Assembly (NCBI GenBank): GCA_947630375.1
Contig: CANRHH010000013.1
Location: 1 to 60,388 of the forward strand
DNA: 60,388 bases
From: an uncultured Oscillospiraceae bacterium
Lineage (GTDB): Bacteria > Bacillota > Clostridia > Oscillospirales > Oscillospiraceae
Direction: 5' to 3'
This document shows, in pieces, positions 15,487-24,001 of the stretch (position 1 is the stretch's first letter; every line of letters starts with the position of its first letter). The translations under genes were made by a program, and so were the position numbers. The notes below the pieces were generated by a model, which made no database searches, was not told the DNA's origin, and saw only the letters and a program-made list of their open reading frames with translations.

Positions 15487-16845
15487 ATGCCCAAAGTATC
15501 CCCCAGGACCCTGTCCGGCTTCATGGAGCTGCTGCCGGAGCAGCAGAGCAAAATGGAGCGGATGATGGAGATCCTCCGCCGGACCTACGCCACCTATGGC
15601 TTCACGGCGCTGGACACCCCGGTCATTGAGTCCGCCGAGGTGCTGCTGGCCAAGGGCGGCGGCGAGACGGAGAAGCAGATCTATTCAATCCCCCGGGAGG
15701 GGGGCGACCTGGCCCTGCGCTTTGACCTGACGGTGCCCCTGGCCAAGTATGTGGCCGCCCACTACGGGGATCTGGCCTTTCCCTTCCGCCGCTATCAGAT
15801 CGGCAAGGTCTACCGGGGCGAGCGGGCCCAGCGGGGCCGCTTCCGGGAGTTTTACCAGGCGGATATCGACGTGATCGGGGACGGGAAGCTGGATCTGCTC
15901 AACGAGGCGGAGATCCCTGCCATCATCTACCGGACCTTTACCGCTTTGGGGCTGAAAAAGTTCCGGATCAGGGTGAACAACCGCAAGCTCCTCAACGGCT
16001 TCTACGCCATGAACGGCATGTCCGAAAAGGCCGGGGAGATCATGCGCACCGTGGACAAGCTGGACAAGATCGGCGCGGAGCAGGTGCGCCGGCTGCTGAT
16101 CGACGAGGTGAAAATGCTGCCCTGCAAGGCCGAGAACGTGATGGACTTTATGGCCATCCAGGGCTCGGTGGACCAAGTGCTGGAGCGGCTGGAGAACTAC
16201 CGGGGCATGGACGCGACCTTTGACCAGGGCCTGGATGAGCTGATCGCCGTGACGAAATATTTGGGCGATTTCGGCGTGCCGGAGGAGAACTTCGCCCTGG
16301 ACCTGACCATCGCCCGGGGGCTGGACTACTACACCGGCACCGTCTATGAGACGGAGATGACAGAGCACCCGGAGATCGGCTCCGTCTGCTCCGGCGGCCG
16401 GTATGACAACTTGGCCGAATACTATACCGACCGGCAGCTGCCCGGCGTGGGCATCTCCATCGGGCTGACCCGGCTGTTCTATGTGCTGGGGGAGCAGGGC
16501 CTGCTGTCCGACAGCCATGTGGACGCCCCCTGCGACGCCCTGGTGATCCCCATGACGGAGGACCTGGGCTATGCCATCTCCGCCGCCACCGCTCTGCGCG
16601 CCGCCGGGGTCCGCACCCAGCTCTACGGGGAGCAGAAGAAGTTCAAGGCCAAGATGAACTACGCCAACAAGCTGAAGATCCCCTTTGTGGTCCTGGCCGG
16701 GGAGGATGAGATCCGGGAGGGCGTCCTGTCCGTAAAGGATATGACCACCGGCCGGCAGCAGAAGCTGCTGCCGGAGGAGGCCGCCGCCCATATCCGGCAG
16801 GCCGTGGCGGCGCGCAACGCCGCCCCGGTGATCCGAGAGAAATAG
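15487..16845 (+). CDS. hisS: histidyl-tRNA synthetase
   Basis: A class II synthetase charging tRNA-His, 452 residues. Motif 2 is clear (FRRYQIGKVYRGERAQRGRFREF, here split only for reading) and the His-specific segment L279-D-Y-Y-T-G284 is present, followed by the motif 3 region (SVCSGGRYDN) and a C-terminal anticodon-binding domain (DALVIPMTEDLG). The N-terminus (PRTLSGFMELLPEQQ) is the short-variant style of Firmicutes. The start is ATG 15487 after GAGAGGA. aspS follows 11 bp later, a pairing frequent in Firmicutes. Confidence 0.97.
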   Translation: MPKVSPRTLSGFMELLPEQQSKMERMMEILRRTYATYGFTALDTPVIESAEVLLAKGGGETEKQIYSIPREGGDLALRFDLTVPLAKYVAAHYGDLAFPFRRYQIGKVYRGERAQRGRFREFYQADIDVIGDGKLDLLNEAEIPAIIYRTFTALGLKKFRIRVNNRKLLNGFYAMNGMSEKAGEIMRTVDKLDKIGAEQVRRLLIDEVKMLPCKAENVMDFMAIQGSVDQVLERLENYRGMDATFDQGLDELIAVTKYLGDFGVPEENFALDLTIARGLDYYTGTVYETEMTEHPEIGSVCSGGRYDNLAEYYTDRQLPGVGISIGLTRLFYVLGEQGLLSDSHVDAPCDALVIPMTEDLGYAISAATALRAAGVRTQLYGEQKKFKAKMNYANKLKIPFVVLAGEDEIREGVLSVKDMTTGRQQKLLPEEAAAHIRQAVAARNAAPVIREK

Positions 16846-16856
16846 GAGGAAGAAGT

Positions 16857-18632
16857 ATGTTTCAATCCCGTACCCATACCTGCAACGAGCTCCGGCTGGA
16901 GCATGTGGGGCAGAAGGTGAAGCTGTCCGGCTGGATGGAGAACGTCCGGGAGGTGGGGGCCAGCCTGGCCTTCCTGGTCCTCCGGGACTTTTACGGCACC
17001 ACCCAGGTGGTCCTGGAGACCGGGGAGATGCTCGCCGCGGTGAAGGCCCTGAACAAGGAGAGCACCATCTCCGTGGAGGGCACCGTCCGGGAGCGGGCCT
17101 CCAAGAACCCCCGGCAGGCCACCGGCGACATCGAGGTGGTCCCGGATAAGATCGAGGTCTTAGGCAAGTGCCGCTATAACGAACTGCCCTTTGAGATCAA
17201 CCGCAGCCGGGAGGCCGACGAGACCCAGCGGCTCAAGTACCGCTACCTGGATCTGCGCAACCCCGAGGTGAAGAAGAACATCATCCTCCGCTGCAACGTG
17301 GTCGCCGCTCTGCGCCAGGCCATGACCGAGCACGGCTTTTTGGAGATCACCACCCCCATCCTCACCGCCTCCTCGCCCGAGGGCGCCCGGGACTATCTGG
17401 TCCCCGCCCGCAAGCATCCGGGCAAGTTCTATGCCCTGCCCCAGGCCCCCCAGCAGTTCAAGCAGCTGCTGATGGCCTCCGGCTTTGACCGGTATTTCCA
17501 GATCGCCCCCTGCTTCCGGGACGAGGACGCCCGGGGCGACCGGTCCCCCGGCGAGTTTTACCAGCTGGATATGGAGATGGCCTTCGCCACCCAGGACGAC
17601 GTGTTTGCCGTCTTGGAGGACGTGCTGCCCCCCATTTTTGCCAAATACGGCAAGTATGACATCGCCTCCAGCGCCCCCTTCCGGCGCATCGGCTATGTGG
17701 AGTCCATGGAGACCTACGGCACCGACAAGCCGGACCTGCGCATCGACCTGGTGCTCCAGGACATGACCGGCCTGGTGCAGGGGACGGACTTTGCCCCCTT
17801 TGCCGAGGGAAACACCGTGAAAGCCATCGTGGTCTCCGGCAGCGCCCTGACCCGCAAGCAGATCGACAAGCTCTGCGCCGACACCGAGGTCCAGGCCGGC
17901 GCCAAGCCCTACTGGTTCCGGCTGGACGAGCAGGGCGAGCTGACGGGCGGCATCGCCAAGTTCCTGGCCGGCCGGAAGGAGGCCGTTGTCCGGGCTCTGG
18001 GGCTGACGCCCGGCTGCCTGGTGGGCGTGGCCGCCGGCAAGCGCGACCAGGCTTTAAAGACCGCCGGCGTCATGCGCAAGCTTTTAGGCGCCGCCGTGCC
18101 CGGCCATATGGACAGGGAGCGGTATGAGTTCTGCTGGATCGTGGACTTCCCCATGTACGAGATCGGGGAGGAGAGCGGGGAGCTGGAGTTCTGCCACAAC
18201 CCCTTCTCCATGCCCGCCGGCGGGCTGGAGGTGCTGCTGCAGGCGGAGCGGGGGGAGATCGATCCGCTGACCATCACCGCCGACCAGTATGACCTGGTCT
18301 GCAACGGGGTGGAGCTCTCTTCCGGCGCCGTGCGGAACCACGACCCGGAGATCATGATCAAGGCCTTTGAGCTGGTCCGTCTGGGGGAGGAGGACGTGAA
18401 GAGCAAGTTCCCCGCCATGTACAACGCCTTCTGCTACGGCGCGCCCCCTCACGCGGGCATCGCCCCGGGGGTGGACCGGATGGTCATGCTCCTGGCCGGG
18501 GAGGACAGCATCCGGGAGGTCATTCCCTTCCCCATGAACAAGAACGCCCAGGATATCATGATGGGCGCCCCCTCCGAAGTGACCCAGAAGCAGCTGGACG
18601 AGCTGCATATTGCGGTCACAGACCCTGCTTGA
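16857..18632 (+). CDS. aspS: aspartyl-tRNA synthetase
   Basis: A bacterial-type class II AspRS of 591 residues. It has an N-terminal OB-fold anticodon-binding domain (HTCNELRLEHVGQKVKLSGW), the catalytic core with PEGARDYLVPAR and FRDEDARGDRSPGEF (motif 2), a bacterial GAD insertion domain in the middle, and C-terminal motif 3 (GIAPGVDRMVMLLAG). Starts at ATG 16857 behind AGGAGGAAG and probably shares the hisS transcript. A strong hairpin follows directly. I cannot tell by eye whether it is discriminating or non-discriminating. Confidence 0.97.
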   Translation: MFQSRTHTCNELRLEHVGQKVKLSGWMENVREVGASLAFLVLRDFYGTTQVVLETGEMLAAVKALNKESTISVEGTVRERASKNPRQATGDIEVVPDKIEVLGKCRYNELPFEINRSREADETQRLKYRYLDLRNPEVKKNIILRCNVVAALRQAMTEHGFLEITTPILTASSPEGARDYLVPARKHPGKFYALPQAPQQFKQLLMASGFDRYFQIAPCFRDEDARGDRSPGEFYQLDMEMAFATQDDVFAVLEDVLPPIFAKYGKYDIASSAPFRRIGYVESMETYGTDKPDLRIDLVLQDMTGLVQGTDFAPFAEGNTVKAIVVSGSALTRKQIDKLCADTEVQAGAKPYWFRLDEQGELTGGIAKFLAGRKEAVVRALGLTPGCLVGVAAGKRDQALKTAGVMRKLLGAAVPGHMDRERYEFCWIVDFPMYEIGEESGELEFCHNPFSMPAGGLEVLLQAERGEIDPLTITADQYDLVCNGVELSSGAVRNHDPEIMIKAFELVRLGEEDVKSKFPAMYNAFCYGAPPHAGIAPGVDRMVMLLAGEDSIREVIPFPMNKNAQDIMMGAPSEVTQKQLDELHIAVTDPA

Positions 18633-18655
18633 AAAGGGCGAAGCCCTTTTCAAGC
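18627..18655 (+). terminator. hairpin after aspS
   Basis: A 13-bp perfect stem (18627-18639 with 18643-18655), loop GAA, overlapping the aspS stop region and followed by AATTCC. The U tail is poor, so efficiency is uncertain. Confidence 0.55.
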
Positions 18656-18865
18656 AATTCCCTCGGCCCAATGCGCGCACTCGATGCCCGCTGAAAGCGG
18701 TCATCTCGCACACTTTTGGGCCGCAAAGAGTTTTTCGCGACGTACATGCCGCCGCAAAAAACGATTGAAATTTGCTTCGCGGCAGTTGATTAAGTGCTGA
18801 ATCGTTGTTTTTAACAGTCATTGAGCCGCGCTTTGCGCGGCTCTCATACTGCGGGGTGAGAAAAA
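18656..18865. other. intergenic region before comM-like gene
   Basis: About 210 bp with no credible gene. It holds AAAAAACGATTGAA near 18757, similar to the segment after the 3484-3512 hairpin (AAAAACGATTGAA). It also has a GAGCCGCG/CGCGGCTC hairpin (18823-18843) just before the comM-like ribosome site. No clear promoter was seen. Confidence 0.5.
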
Positions 18866-20377
18866 GTGTTTTCCAGCGTCAGGAGCTTCGGCGTCAGCGG
18901 CATCGGGGGCTACCCGGTGGCCGTGGAGGTGTATATCTCCAACGGCCTGCCGGCCTTTGAGGTGGTGGGCCTGCCGGACGCAGCTGTGAAGGAGTCCCGG
19001 GAGAGGGTCCGGGCCGCCATCAAGAACAACGGCTATGACTTCCCGGTCAGCCGCATGACGGTGAACCTGGCCCCGGCGGACACCAAAAAGGCCGGCACGG
19101 TCTACGACCTGCCCATCCTCATCGGCATCCTCTCCGCCTCCGGGGAGCTGAAGCAGCCGGAGCCGGACTGCGCCTTTATCGGGGAGCTGTCCCTGACCGG
19201 CCAGGTCCGGCCGGTCAGCGGGGCGCTGCCCATGGCCCTGGCCGCCCTCCGCGCCGGGGTGAAGCGCTTCTTCGTCCCGGCGGACAACGCCGCCGAGGCC
19301 GCCTTTGCCCAGGGAATAGAGGTCTACCCGGTGGAGGACGTGGCCCAGCTGGTGCGGCACCTGAAAAAGGAGAGCCTCCTGGAGCCGGCCCAGGCCCCGT
19401 CCTTGGAGAGCCTGGCCGGGCATCAGCCGGATTTTGCCGACGTGAAGGGCCAGGAAAACGTCAAGCGGGCCCTGGAGATCGCCGCCGCCGGCGGGCACAA
19501 CATTCTGATCGTGGGCCCGCCGGGCGCGGGCAAATCCATGATGGCCAAGCGCCTGCCCGGCATCCTGCCGGATATGAGCCGGGAGGAGAGCATCCGCTGC
19601 ACGGAGATCTACTCGGTGGCCGGGCTCACCGGCCGGAAAAACCCGGTGGTGGCCCAGCGGCCCTTCCGCTCCCCCCACCACACCGTCTCCGCCGCGGGCC
19701 TGGCCGGAGGCGGCACCATCCCCCGGCCGGGGGAGATCAGCCTGGCCCACAACGGGGTGCTGTTTTTAGACGAGCTGCCGGAATTTCGCGCCGACGTGCT
19801 GGAGGTGCTGCGCCAGCCCCTGGAGGACGGGGAGGTCACCGTCTCCCGGGTCTCCGGCTCGGTCACTTTTCCCAGCCGCTTCATGCTGGTCTGCGCCATG
19901 AACCCCTGCCGCTGCGGCTGGTACGGGCACCCCTCGGGCCGCTGCCGCTGCACGCCCCAGGACGTGCGCCGGTATCACAGCCGGATCTCCGGCCCGCTGC
20001 TGGACCGGATCGACCTGATCGTGGAGGTCCCGGCCCTGGAATATGAGGAGCTGCGCAGAAAGCGGCCTGCCGAGTCCTCGGCGGAGATCAAAAAGCGGGT
20101 CAACGCCGCCCGGGAGATCCAGCGCCGCCGCACCGGCGACAGCACGCCCAACGCGTATTTAGGCCCCAAAGAGCTGCGGGAATACTGCGCCCTCAGCGGC
20201 GAGAGCGAGGCGCTGCTGAAGCAGGCCTTTGACGCCCTGGGCCTCTCCGCCCGGAGCTATGACCGGATCCTACGGGTGGCCCGCACCATCGCGGACCTGG
20301 ACGGGGGCGGGGACATCGGCCCGGCCCACATCGCCGAGGCCATCCAATACCGAACCTATGATTTTCACGGGGAATGA
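18866..20377 (+). CDS. YifB/ComM family Mg-chelatase-like AAA+ ATPase
   Basis: A 503-residue ComM/YifB protein. In naturally competent bacteria ComM is a hexameric helicase that promotes branch migration during transformation; elsewhere its role is unclear. The N-terminal ChlI-like domain (GVSGIGGYPVAVEVYISNG, GLPDAAVKESRERVRAA) precedes the AAA+ core. Walker A is G217-PPGAGKS224 and Walker B LFLDELPEF. A Cys-rich loop, NPCRCGWYG...GRCRC, is typical of the family. The start is GTG 18866 after GGGGTGAG. thiI follows after about 6 bp. Confidence 0.93.
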   Translation: MFSSVRSFGVSGIGGYPVAVEVYISNGLPAFEVVGLPDAAVKESRERVRAAIKNNGYDFPVSRMTVNLAPADTKKAGTVYDLPILIGILSASGELKQPEPDCAFIGELSLTGQVRPVSGALPMALAALRAGVKRFFVPADNAAEAAFAQGIEVYPVEDVAQLVRHLKKESLLEPAQAPSLESLAGHQPDFADVKGQENVKRALEIAAAGGHNILIVGPPGAGKSMMAKRLPGILPDMSREESIRCTEIYSVAGLTGRKNPVVAQRPFRSPHHTVSAAGLAGGGTIPRPGEISLAHNGVLFLDELPEFRADVLEVLRQPLEDGEVTVSRVSGSVTFPSRFMLVCAMNPCRCGWYGHPSGRCRCTPQDVRRYHSRISGPLLDRIDLIVEVPALEYEELRRKRPAESSAEIKKRVNAAREIQRRRTGDSTPNAYLGPKELREYCALSGESEALLKQAFDALGLSARSYDRILRVARTIADLDGGGDIGPAHIAEAIQYRTYDFHGE

Positions 20378-20383
20378 TTGCAT

Positions 20384-21568
20384 ATGAACGACATTTTGCT
20401 TCTCAAGCAGGGAGAGATCGTCCTGAAAGGGCTCAACCGCCGCATTTTTGAACAGCGGCTGATGGGCAACCTCCGCCGCCGCCTGGCCCGGATCGGCCGG
20501 TTCAAGGTCTACAGCGCCCAGTCCACCATCTATGTGGAGCCGGAGGAGGACGGCGCGGACATGGACGCCGCCTTTGAGGCCGCCCAAAAGATCTTCGGCT
20601 TTGTGAAGATCAACCGGGCCGCCGCCTGTGAGAAGGACAAGGACGCCATCGTCGCCCTGGCGGACCGGTATTTAGGGGAGGAGCTGGCCGCCGCCAAGAG
20701 CTTCAAGGTGGAGACCAAGCGCAGCGACAAGAGCTTTCCCATGACCAGCATCCAGCTGAGCCAGTATGTGGGCGGGGAGCTGTCCGACCGGTACCCCCAG
20801 GTGCCTGTGGATGTGCACGACCCGGACCTGACCATCCACATCGAGATCCGGGACCTGGCCGCCTATGTCCACGCCAGCCCGGTCAAGGGGGCCGGGGGGA
20901 TGCCCGTGGGCTCCAACGGCACCGCGGTGACGCTGCTCTCCGGCGGCATCGACAGCCCGGTCTCCTCCTGGATGATCGCCCGGCGGGGGGTGCGCCTGAT
21001 CCCGGTGCACTTCTTCTCCTTCCCCTATACCTCCCAGCAGGCCAAGGAGAAGGTGGTGGAGCTGGGGCGGATCCTGGCGGAATATTGCGGGAAAATGACC
21101 CTGGAAGTGGTGCCGTTTACCCATATCCAGGAGGAGATCCGGGACAAATGCCCGGAGGAGTATTTCACCCTGGTCATGCGCCGCTTCATGATGCGCATTG
21201 CCCGGCGCATTGCCCTGGATAACGGCGCCGGGGCCATCGTCACCGGGGAGAATCTGGGCCAGGTGGCCAGCCAGACCATGGAGGCCATGGCCGCCACCCA
21301 GGCGGTGCTGGATCTGCCGGTGCTTCAGCCCCTGGTGGGCATGGACAAGGAGGAGATCGTCTCCCTGGCCCGGAAGATCGGGACCTTTGACACCTCCATC
21401 CTGCCCTATGAGGACTGCTGCACGGTCTTCACCCCCAAGCATCCCCGGACCCGGCCCAAGCCGGAGGAAGTGGAGGCCGCCGAGAGCGCGCTGGACGTGG
21501 AGGCCCTGGTGGAAGAGGCCCTGCAGGGGATAGAAAGGATCGTGGTGCGTGATGAACAGGAATTATGA
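20384..21568 (+). CDS. thiI: tRNA 4-thiouridine synthase ThiI
   Basis: Forms 4-thiouridine at position 8 of tRNA and can supply sulfur for thiazole synthesis. The 394 residues comprise an N-terminal ferredoxin-like/THUMP part (to about residue 165) and a PP-loop AMPylating domain with S186-G-G-I-D-S191. The C-terminal rhodanese domain of E. coli ThiI is absent, as is usual in Firmicutes, where a dedicated NifS-type desulfurase delivers sulfur. I use ATG 20384; an in-frame TTG six bases upstream lies too close to the GGGGA site. It overlaps cinA. Confidence 0.95.
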   Translation: MNDILLLKQGEIVLKGLNRRIFEQRLMGNLRRRLARIGRFKVYSAQSTIYVEPEEDGADMDAAFEAAQKIFGFVKINRAAACEKDKDAIVALADRYLGEELAAAKSFKVETKRSDKSFPMTSIQLSQYVGGELSDRYPQVPVDVHDPDLTIHIEIRDLAAYVHASPVKGAGGMPVGSNGTAVTLLSGGIDSPVSSWMIARRGVRLIPVHFFSFPYTSQQAKEKVVELGRILAEYCGKMTLEVVPFTHIQEEIRDKCPEEYFTLVMRRFMMRIARRIALDNGAGAIVTGENLGQVASQTMEAMAATQAVLDLPVLQPLVGMDKEEIVSLARKIGTFDTSILPYEDCCTVFTPKHPRTRPKPEEVEAAESALDVEALVEEALQGIERIVVRDEQEL

Positions 21569-22808
21569 TACGGAGATCCTCTCCGTAGGGACCGAGCTGC
21601 TGCTGGGGCATGTGACCAATACCGACGCCCGGGACGTGTCGGAGATGCTGTCTAAGATCGGCGTCAATGTGAAATACCACACCGTGGTGGGGGACAATCC
21701 CCAGCGCCTGCGCCAGTGCGTGGAGGTGGCCAAGGGCCGGGCGGATATCCTCATCACCACCGGGGGCCTGGGCCCCACCTGCGACGATCTGACCAAGCAG
21801 ATCCTGGCCGAGGCCTTTGGCCTGCCCCTGGTGCCGGTCCAGGCGGAGCTGGACACCATGTACGACTATATCAAGGGCGGCAAGAAGCTGACGCCCAACA
21901 ACTTCACCCAGGCCCTGCTGCCGGAGGGCGCCACGGTGTTCCACAACCTCTGGGGCACCGCCCCCGGCTGCGCCTTTGAGAAGGACGGGAAAATCGTGAT
22001 CATGATGCCCGGGCCTCCCAAGGAATGCTGCCCCATGTTTGAAAAGTACGCCATCCCCTATCTGCGCAAGCTCTCCGATGAGCAGATCGTCTCCCACTCG
22101 GTACACATCTTCGGCATGGGGGAGAGCACCGTGGACGACCTGTTCCGGGAGGAAATGAACACGATGGTCAACCCCACCATGGCCCCCTACGCCAAGGAGT
22201 GCGACTGCCTGCTGCAGGTGACCGCCAAGGCCCGGACAGAGGCGGAGGCGGAGGAGATGATCCGCCCGGTGCTGGAGCATGTGCGCGCCCGGCTGGGGGA
22301 TCTGGTCTATGGGATCGACGTGTCCTGCATCGAGGAGGCGGTGCTGCCGCTGCTGAAGGAGCGGGGCATGAGCTTTGCCGCCGCCGAGAGCTGCACCGGC
22401 GGCGACGTGGCCCGGCGCTTTACCGATATACCCGGGGCCAGCGCCGTGTTCCTGGGCGGGGCCGTCACCTATACCAACGAGGCCAAAGCCCGGCTCCTGG
22501 GCATCGACCCGGCCCTGATCGAAGAAAAGGGCGCGGTGAGCTATGAGGTGGCCAAGGCCATGGCCGAGCGGGTCCGGGCCCTCACCGGGGCGGACATCGG
22601 CGTAGGCGTCACGGGCCTGGCCGGTCCCGACGGGGACGGGGTCCACGAGGTGGGCACCGTGTTCATCTCCATGGCCGTGGAGGGCCGGACCTATGTGAAG
22701 GAGACCCATATGGGCGCCTGGCGGACCCGGAGCTTTGTGCGCCGTATGGCCGGCAACTATGTCTACGACATGATGCGCCGCTATCTCACCGGACTGCCGG
22801 TACTCTAA
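21552..22808 (+). CDS. cinA: CinA family protein (MoaB-like domain plus NMN deamidase domain)
   Basis: About 418 residues in the standard two-domain form. The N-terminal molybdopterin-binding-like domain (AEILSVGTELLLGH-type start, here TEILSVGTELLLGH; TTGGLGPTCDDLT) is followed by the C-terminal PncC/CinA domain (FAAAESCTGGDVARRFTDI, GVTGLAGPDG), which deamidates NMN. The start may be ATG 21552 or the adjacent GTG 21549. Either overlaps thiI by 17-20 bp, so translation is coupled. A very strong terminator follows. No recA is next to it here. Confidence 0.95.
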   Translation: MNRNYDTEILSVGTELLLGHVTNTDARDVSEMLSKIGVNVKYHTVVGDNPQRLRQCVEVAKGRADILITTGGLGPTCDDLTKQILAEAFGLPLVPVQAELDTMYDYIKGGKKLTPNNFTQALLPEGATVFHNLWGTAPGCAFEKDGKIVIMMPGPPKECCPMFEKYAIPYLRKLSDEQIVSHSVHIFGMGESTVDDLFREEMNTMVNPTMAPYAKECDCLLQVTAKARTEAEAEEMIRPVLEHVRARLGDLVYGIDVSCIEEAVLPLLKERGMSFAAAESCTGGDVARRFTDIPGASAVFLGGAVTYTNEAKARLLGIDPALIEEKGAVSYEVAKAMAERVRALTGADIGVGVTGLAGPDGDGVHEVGTVFISMAVEGRTYVKETHMGAWRTRSFVRRMAGNYVYDMMRRYLTGLPVL

Positions 22809-22819
22809 GCATATATGCA

Positions 22820-22863
22820 AAAACGCCCCTGGCCCGCGCATTCGCGCGGGCCAGGGGCGTTTT
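22820..22863. terminator. strong bidirectional intrinsic terminator
   Basis: A 20-bp perfect stem (22820-22839 with 22844-22863), loop ATTC, with A and T runs at both ends. It separates cinA from the convergent unknown membrane protein gene. Confidence 0.95.
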
Positions 22864-22875
22864 CTATAACGACAC

Positions 22876-23472
22876 TTATTTGGCGGCTTTGGCCGCTTTT
22901 TTGATCTGGTTGAAGGTCTGCAGGTTCTCCGCCGTATAGCCCACCATCACCCGGGCGTTCCGGCTGGCGATCTCCTCCATCACCCGGATGGTCTGCCGCT
23001 TTTTATCCTTTCCCCGGACGGAGAGCAAGTTCATCATCTTCCCCTGAAAGGTGCCTGCCACCAGGGTGGTGCTCAGGGGGATCCCCATGTACCGCTGCAA
23101 ATGGTTGTAGCACAGGGCCACGTCCGTATACCGGAGGACGACCCCGCCGGTGGAGAAAAGGAAGTGCTGAGTCAGCGTCAGCTTGTTCCCGCCTAAAGTC
23201 AGCTTGCTGGGCCCCTCCAACTCGTTGGCCGCGTAGCCGATCTGCCCGGCGTCTATCAGGACCTGGAGGGCTTTGTCCACCGACCGGTCCATAAAAAACC
23301 AGGACAGAAAACAGGGCAGCGCAAAGACCAGCAGCATCACGATCCCCGCCGTGACGTCCGCCGTAAAGAGGCAGAACAGACTCAAAGCCGCCAGGATCCC
23401 GCCCCAGATCAGACAGGTCCGGGCCGCCCGGCCGACATATTTTTTGATCGCTTTTTTCGCATCCATACCCAT
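22876..23472 (-). CDS. uncharacterised two-helix membrane protein
   Basis: I do not recognise this 198-residue protein. It has a basic N-terminus (AKKAIKKYVGRAART), two membrane helices at about residues 19-60 (CLIWGGILAALSLFCLF and GIVMLLVFALPCFLSWFF), then a 130-residue soluble part. That part has alternating beta-like segments (SKLTLGGNKLTLTQHFLFSTGGVVLRYTDVALCY) resembling a PH-like or GRAM-like module, and ends in a Lys/Ala-rich tail. It has its own promoter (23499-23527) and stands alone between the cinA terminator and the YtrA-type operon. ATG 23466 is an alternative start. Confidence 0.75.
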   Translation of the reverse strand: MGMDAKKAIKKYVGRAARTCLIWGGILAALSLFCLFTADVTAGIVMLLVFALPCFLSWFFMDRSVDKALQVLIDAGQIGYAANELEGPSKLTLGGNKLTLTQHFLFSTGGVVLRYTDVALCYNHLQRYMGIPLSTTLVAGTFQGKMMNLLSVRGKDKKRQTIRVMEEIASRNARVMVGYTAENLQTFNQIKKAAKAAK

Positions 23473-23498
23473 ATTTCTCCCACAGTCTGATTTTCTCC

Positions 23499-23527
23499 AG
23501 TATAATGCTTTTTGGCCGGAAAAACAA
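23499..23527 (-). promoter_or_regulatory. predicted promoter for unknown membrane protein
   Basis: Minus strand: TTGTTT (23522-23527), 17-bp spacer, TATACT (23499-23504), about 27 bp before the start. Confidence 0.6.
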
Positions 23528-23556
23528 GAGGACCGGCGGAAAATATAAAAAAGCTC

Positions 23557-23585
23557 TTGACAAAGGACAGGGCAGGATGTATATT
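23557..23585 (+). promoter_or_regulatory. predicted strong promoter of GntR/ABC operon
   Basis: TTGACA (23557-23562), 17-bp spacer, TATATT (23580-23585). The -10 abuts the inverted repeat that follows, as expected for a repressed promoter. Confidence 0.8.
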
Positions 23586-23613
23586 AACTGTACTAAGACA
23601 ACCAATACAGTTA
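23585..23613 (+). promoter_or_regulatory. inverted-repeat operator for YtrA-type GntR repressor
   Basis: TAACTGTA (23585-23592) and TACAGTTA (23606-23613) are perfect inverted half-sites 13 bp apart, covering the transcription start region directly before the GntR gene. Operators of this layout autoregulate YtrA-subfamily operons. Confidence 0.75.
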
Positions 23614-23632
23614 AGACGGAGGAGGTGCTTGC

Positions 23633-24001
23633 TTGATCCGTGTTGATTTCCGGGACCCGCGGCCCATCTATGAGCAGGTGCGGGACGGCTTTCGCCAGCT
23701 GATCCTCAGCGGGGTGCTGCCGCCGGATGAGAAGCTGCCCTCGGTACGGGAACTGGCGGCCCGGCTGGCCATCAACCCCAACACCATCCAGCGGGCCTAC
23801 CGGGAGCTGGAGGCCCAGGGCTACATCTGCTCGGTGCCCGGCCGGGGCAGCTTTGTCTGCGCCGGGGCCAGGGCCCAGCGGGCCCGGGCGGAGGAGCTGC
23901 TGGGGCAGTTGGGGGAGCTGGCAAAGGAGCTGAGGCTGTTGGGCGTCTCCCGGGAGGAGATGGAGGCGGCCTTGAAGGGAGGAGAAGACGATGAACATTG
24001 A
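23633..24001 (+). CDS. GntR family transcriptional regulator, YtrA subfamily
   Basis: A short GntR regulator of 122 residues: the winged helix-turn-helix occupies residues 1-75 (PIYEQVRDGFRQLILSGVL, LPSVRELAARLAINPNTIQRAYRELE) with only a small C-terminal dimerisation segment. That is the YtrA class, which usually controls an adjacent ABC transporter responding to cell-wall-active peptides. The start is TTG 23633 behind GGAGGAGG. It overlaps the ABC ATPase gene by 11 bp, and an inverted-repeat operator lies at its own promoter. It probably represses the three-gene operon. Confidence 0.93.
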   Translation: MIRVDFRDPRPIYEQVRDGFRQLILSGVLPPDEKLPSVRELAARLAINPNTIQRAYRELEAQGYICSVPGRGSFVCAGARAQRARAEELLGQLGELAKELRLLGVSREEMEAALKGGEDDEH

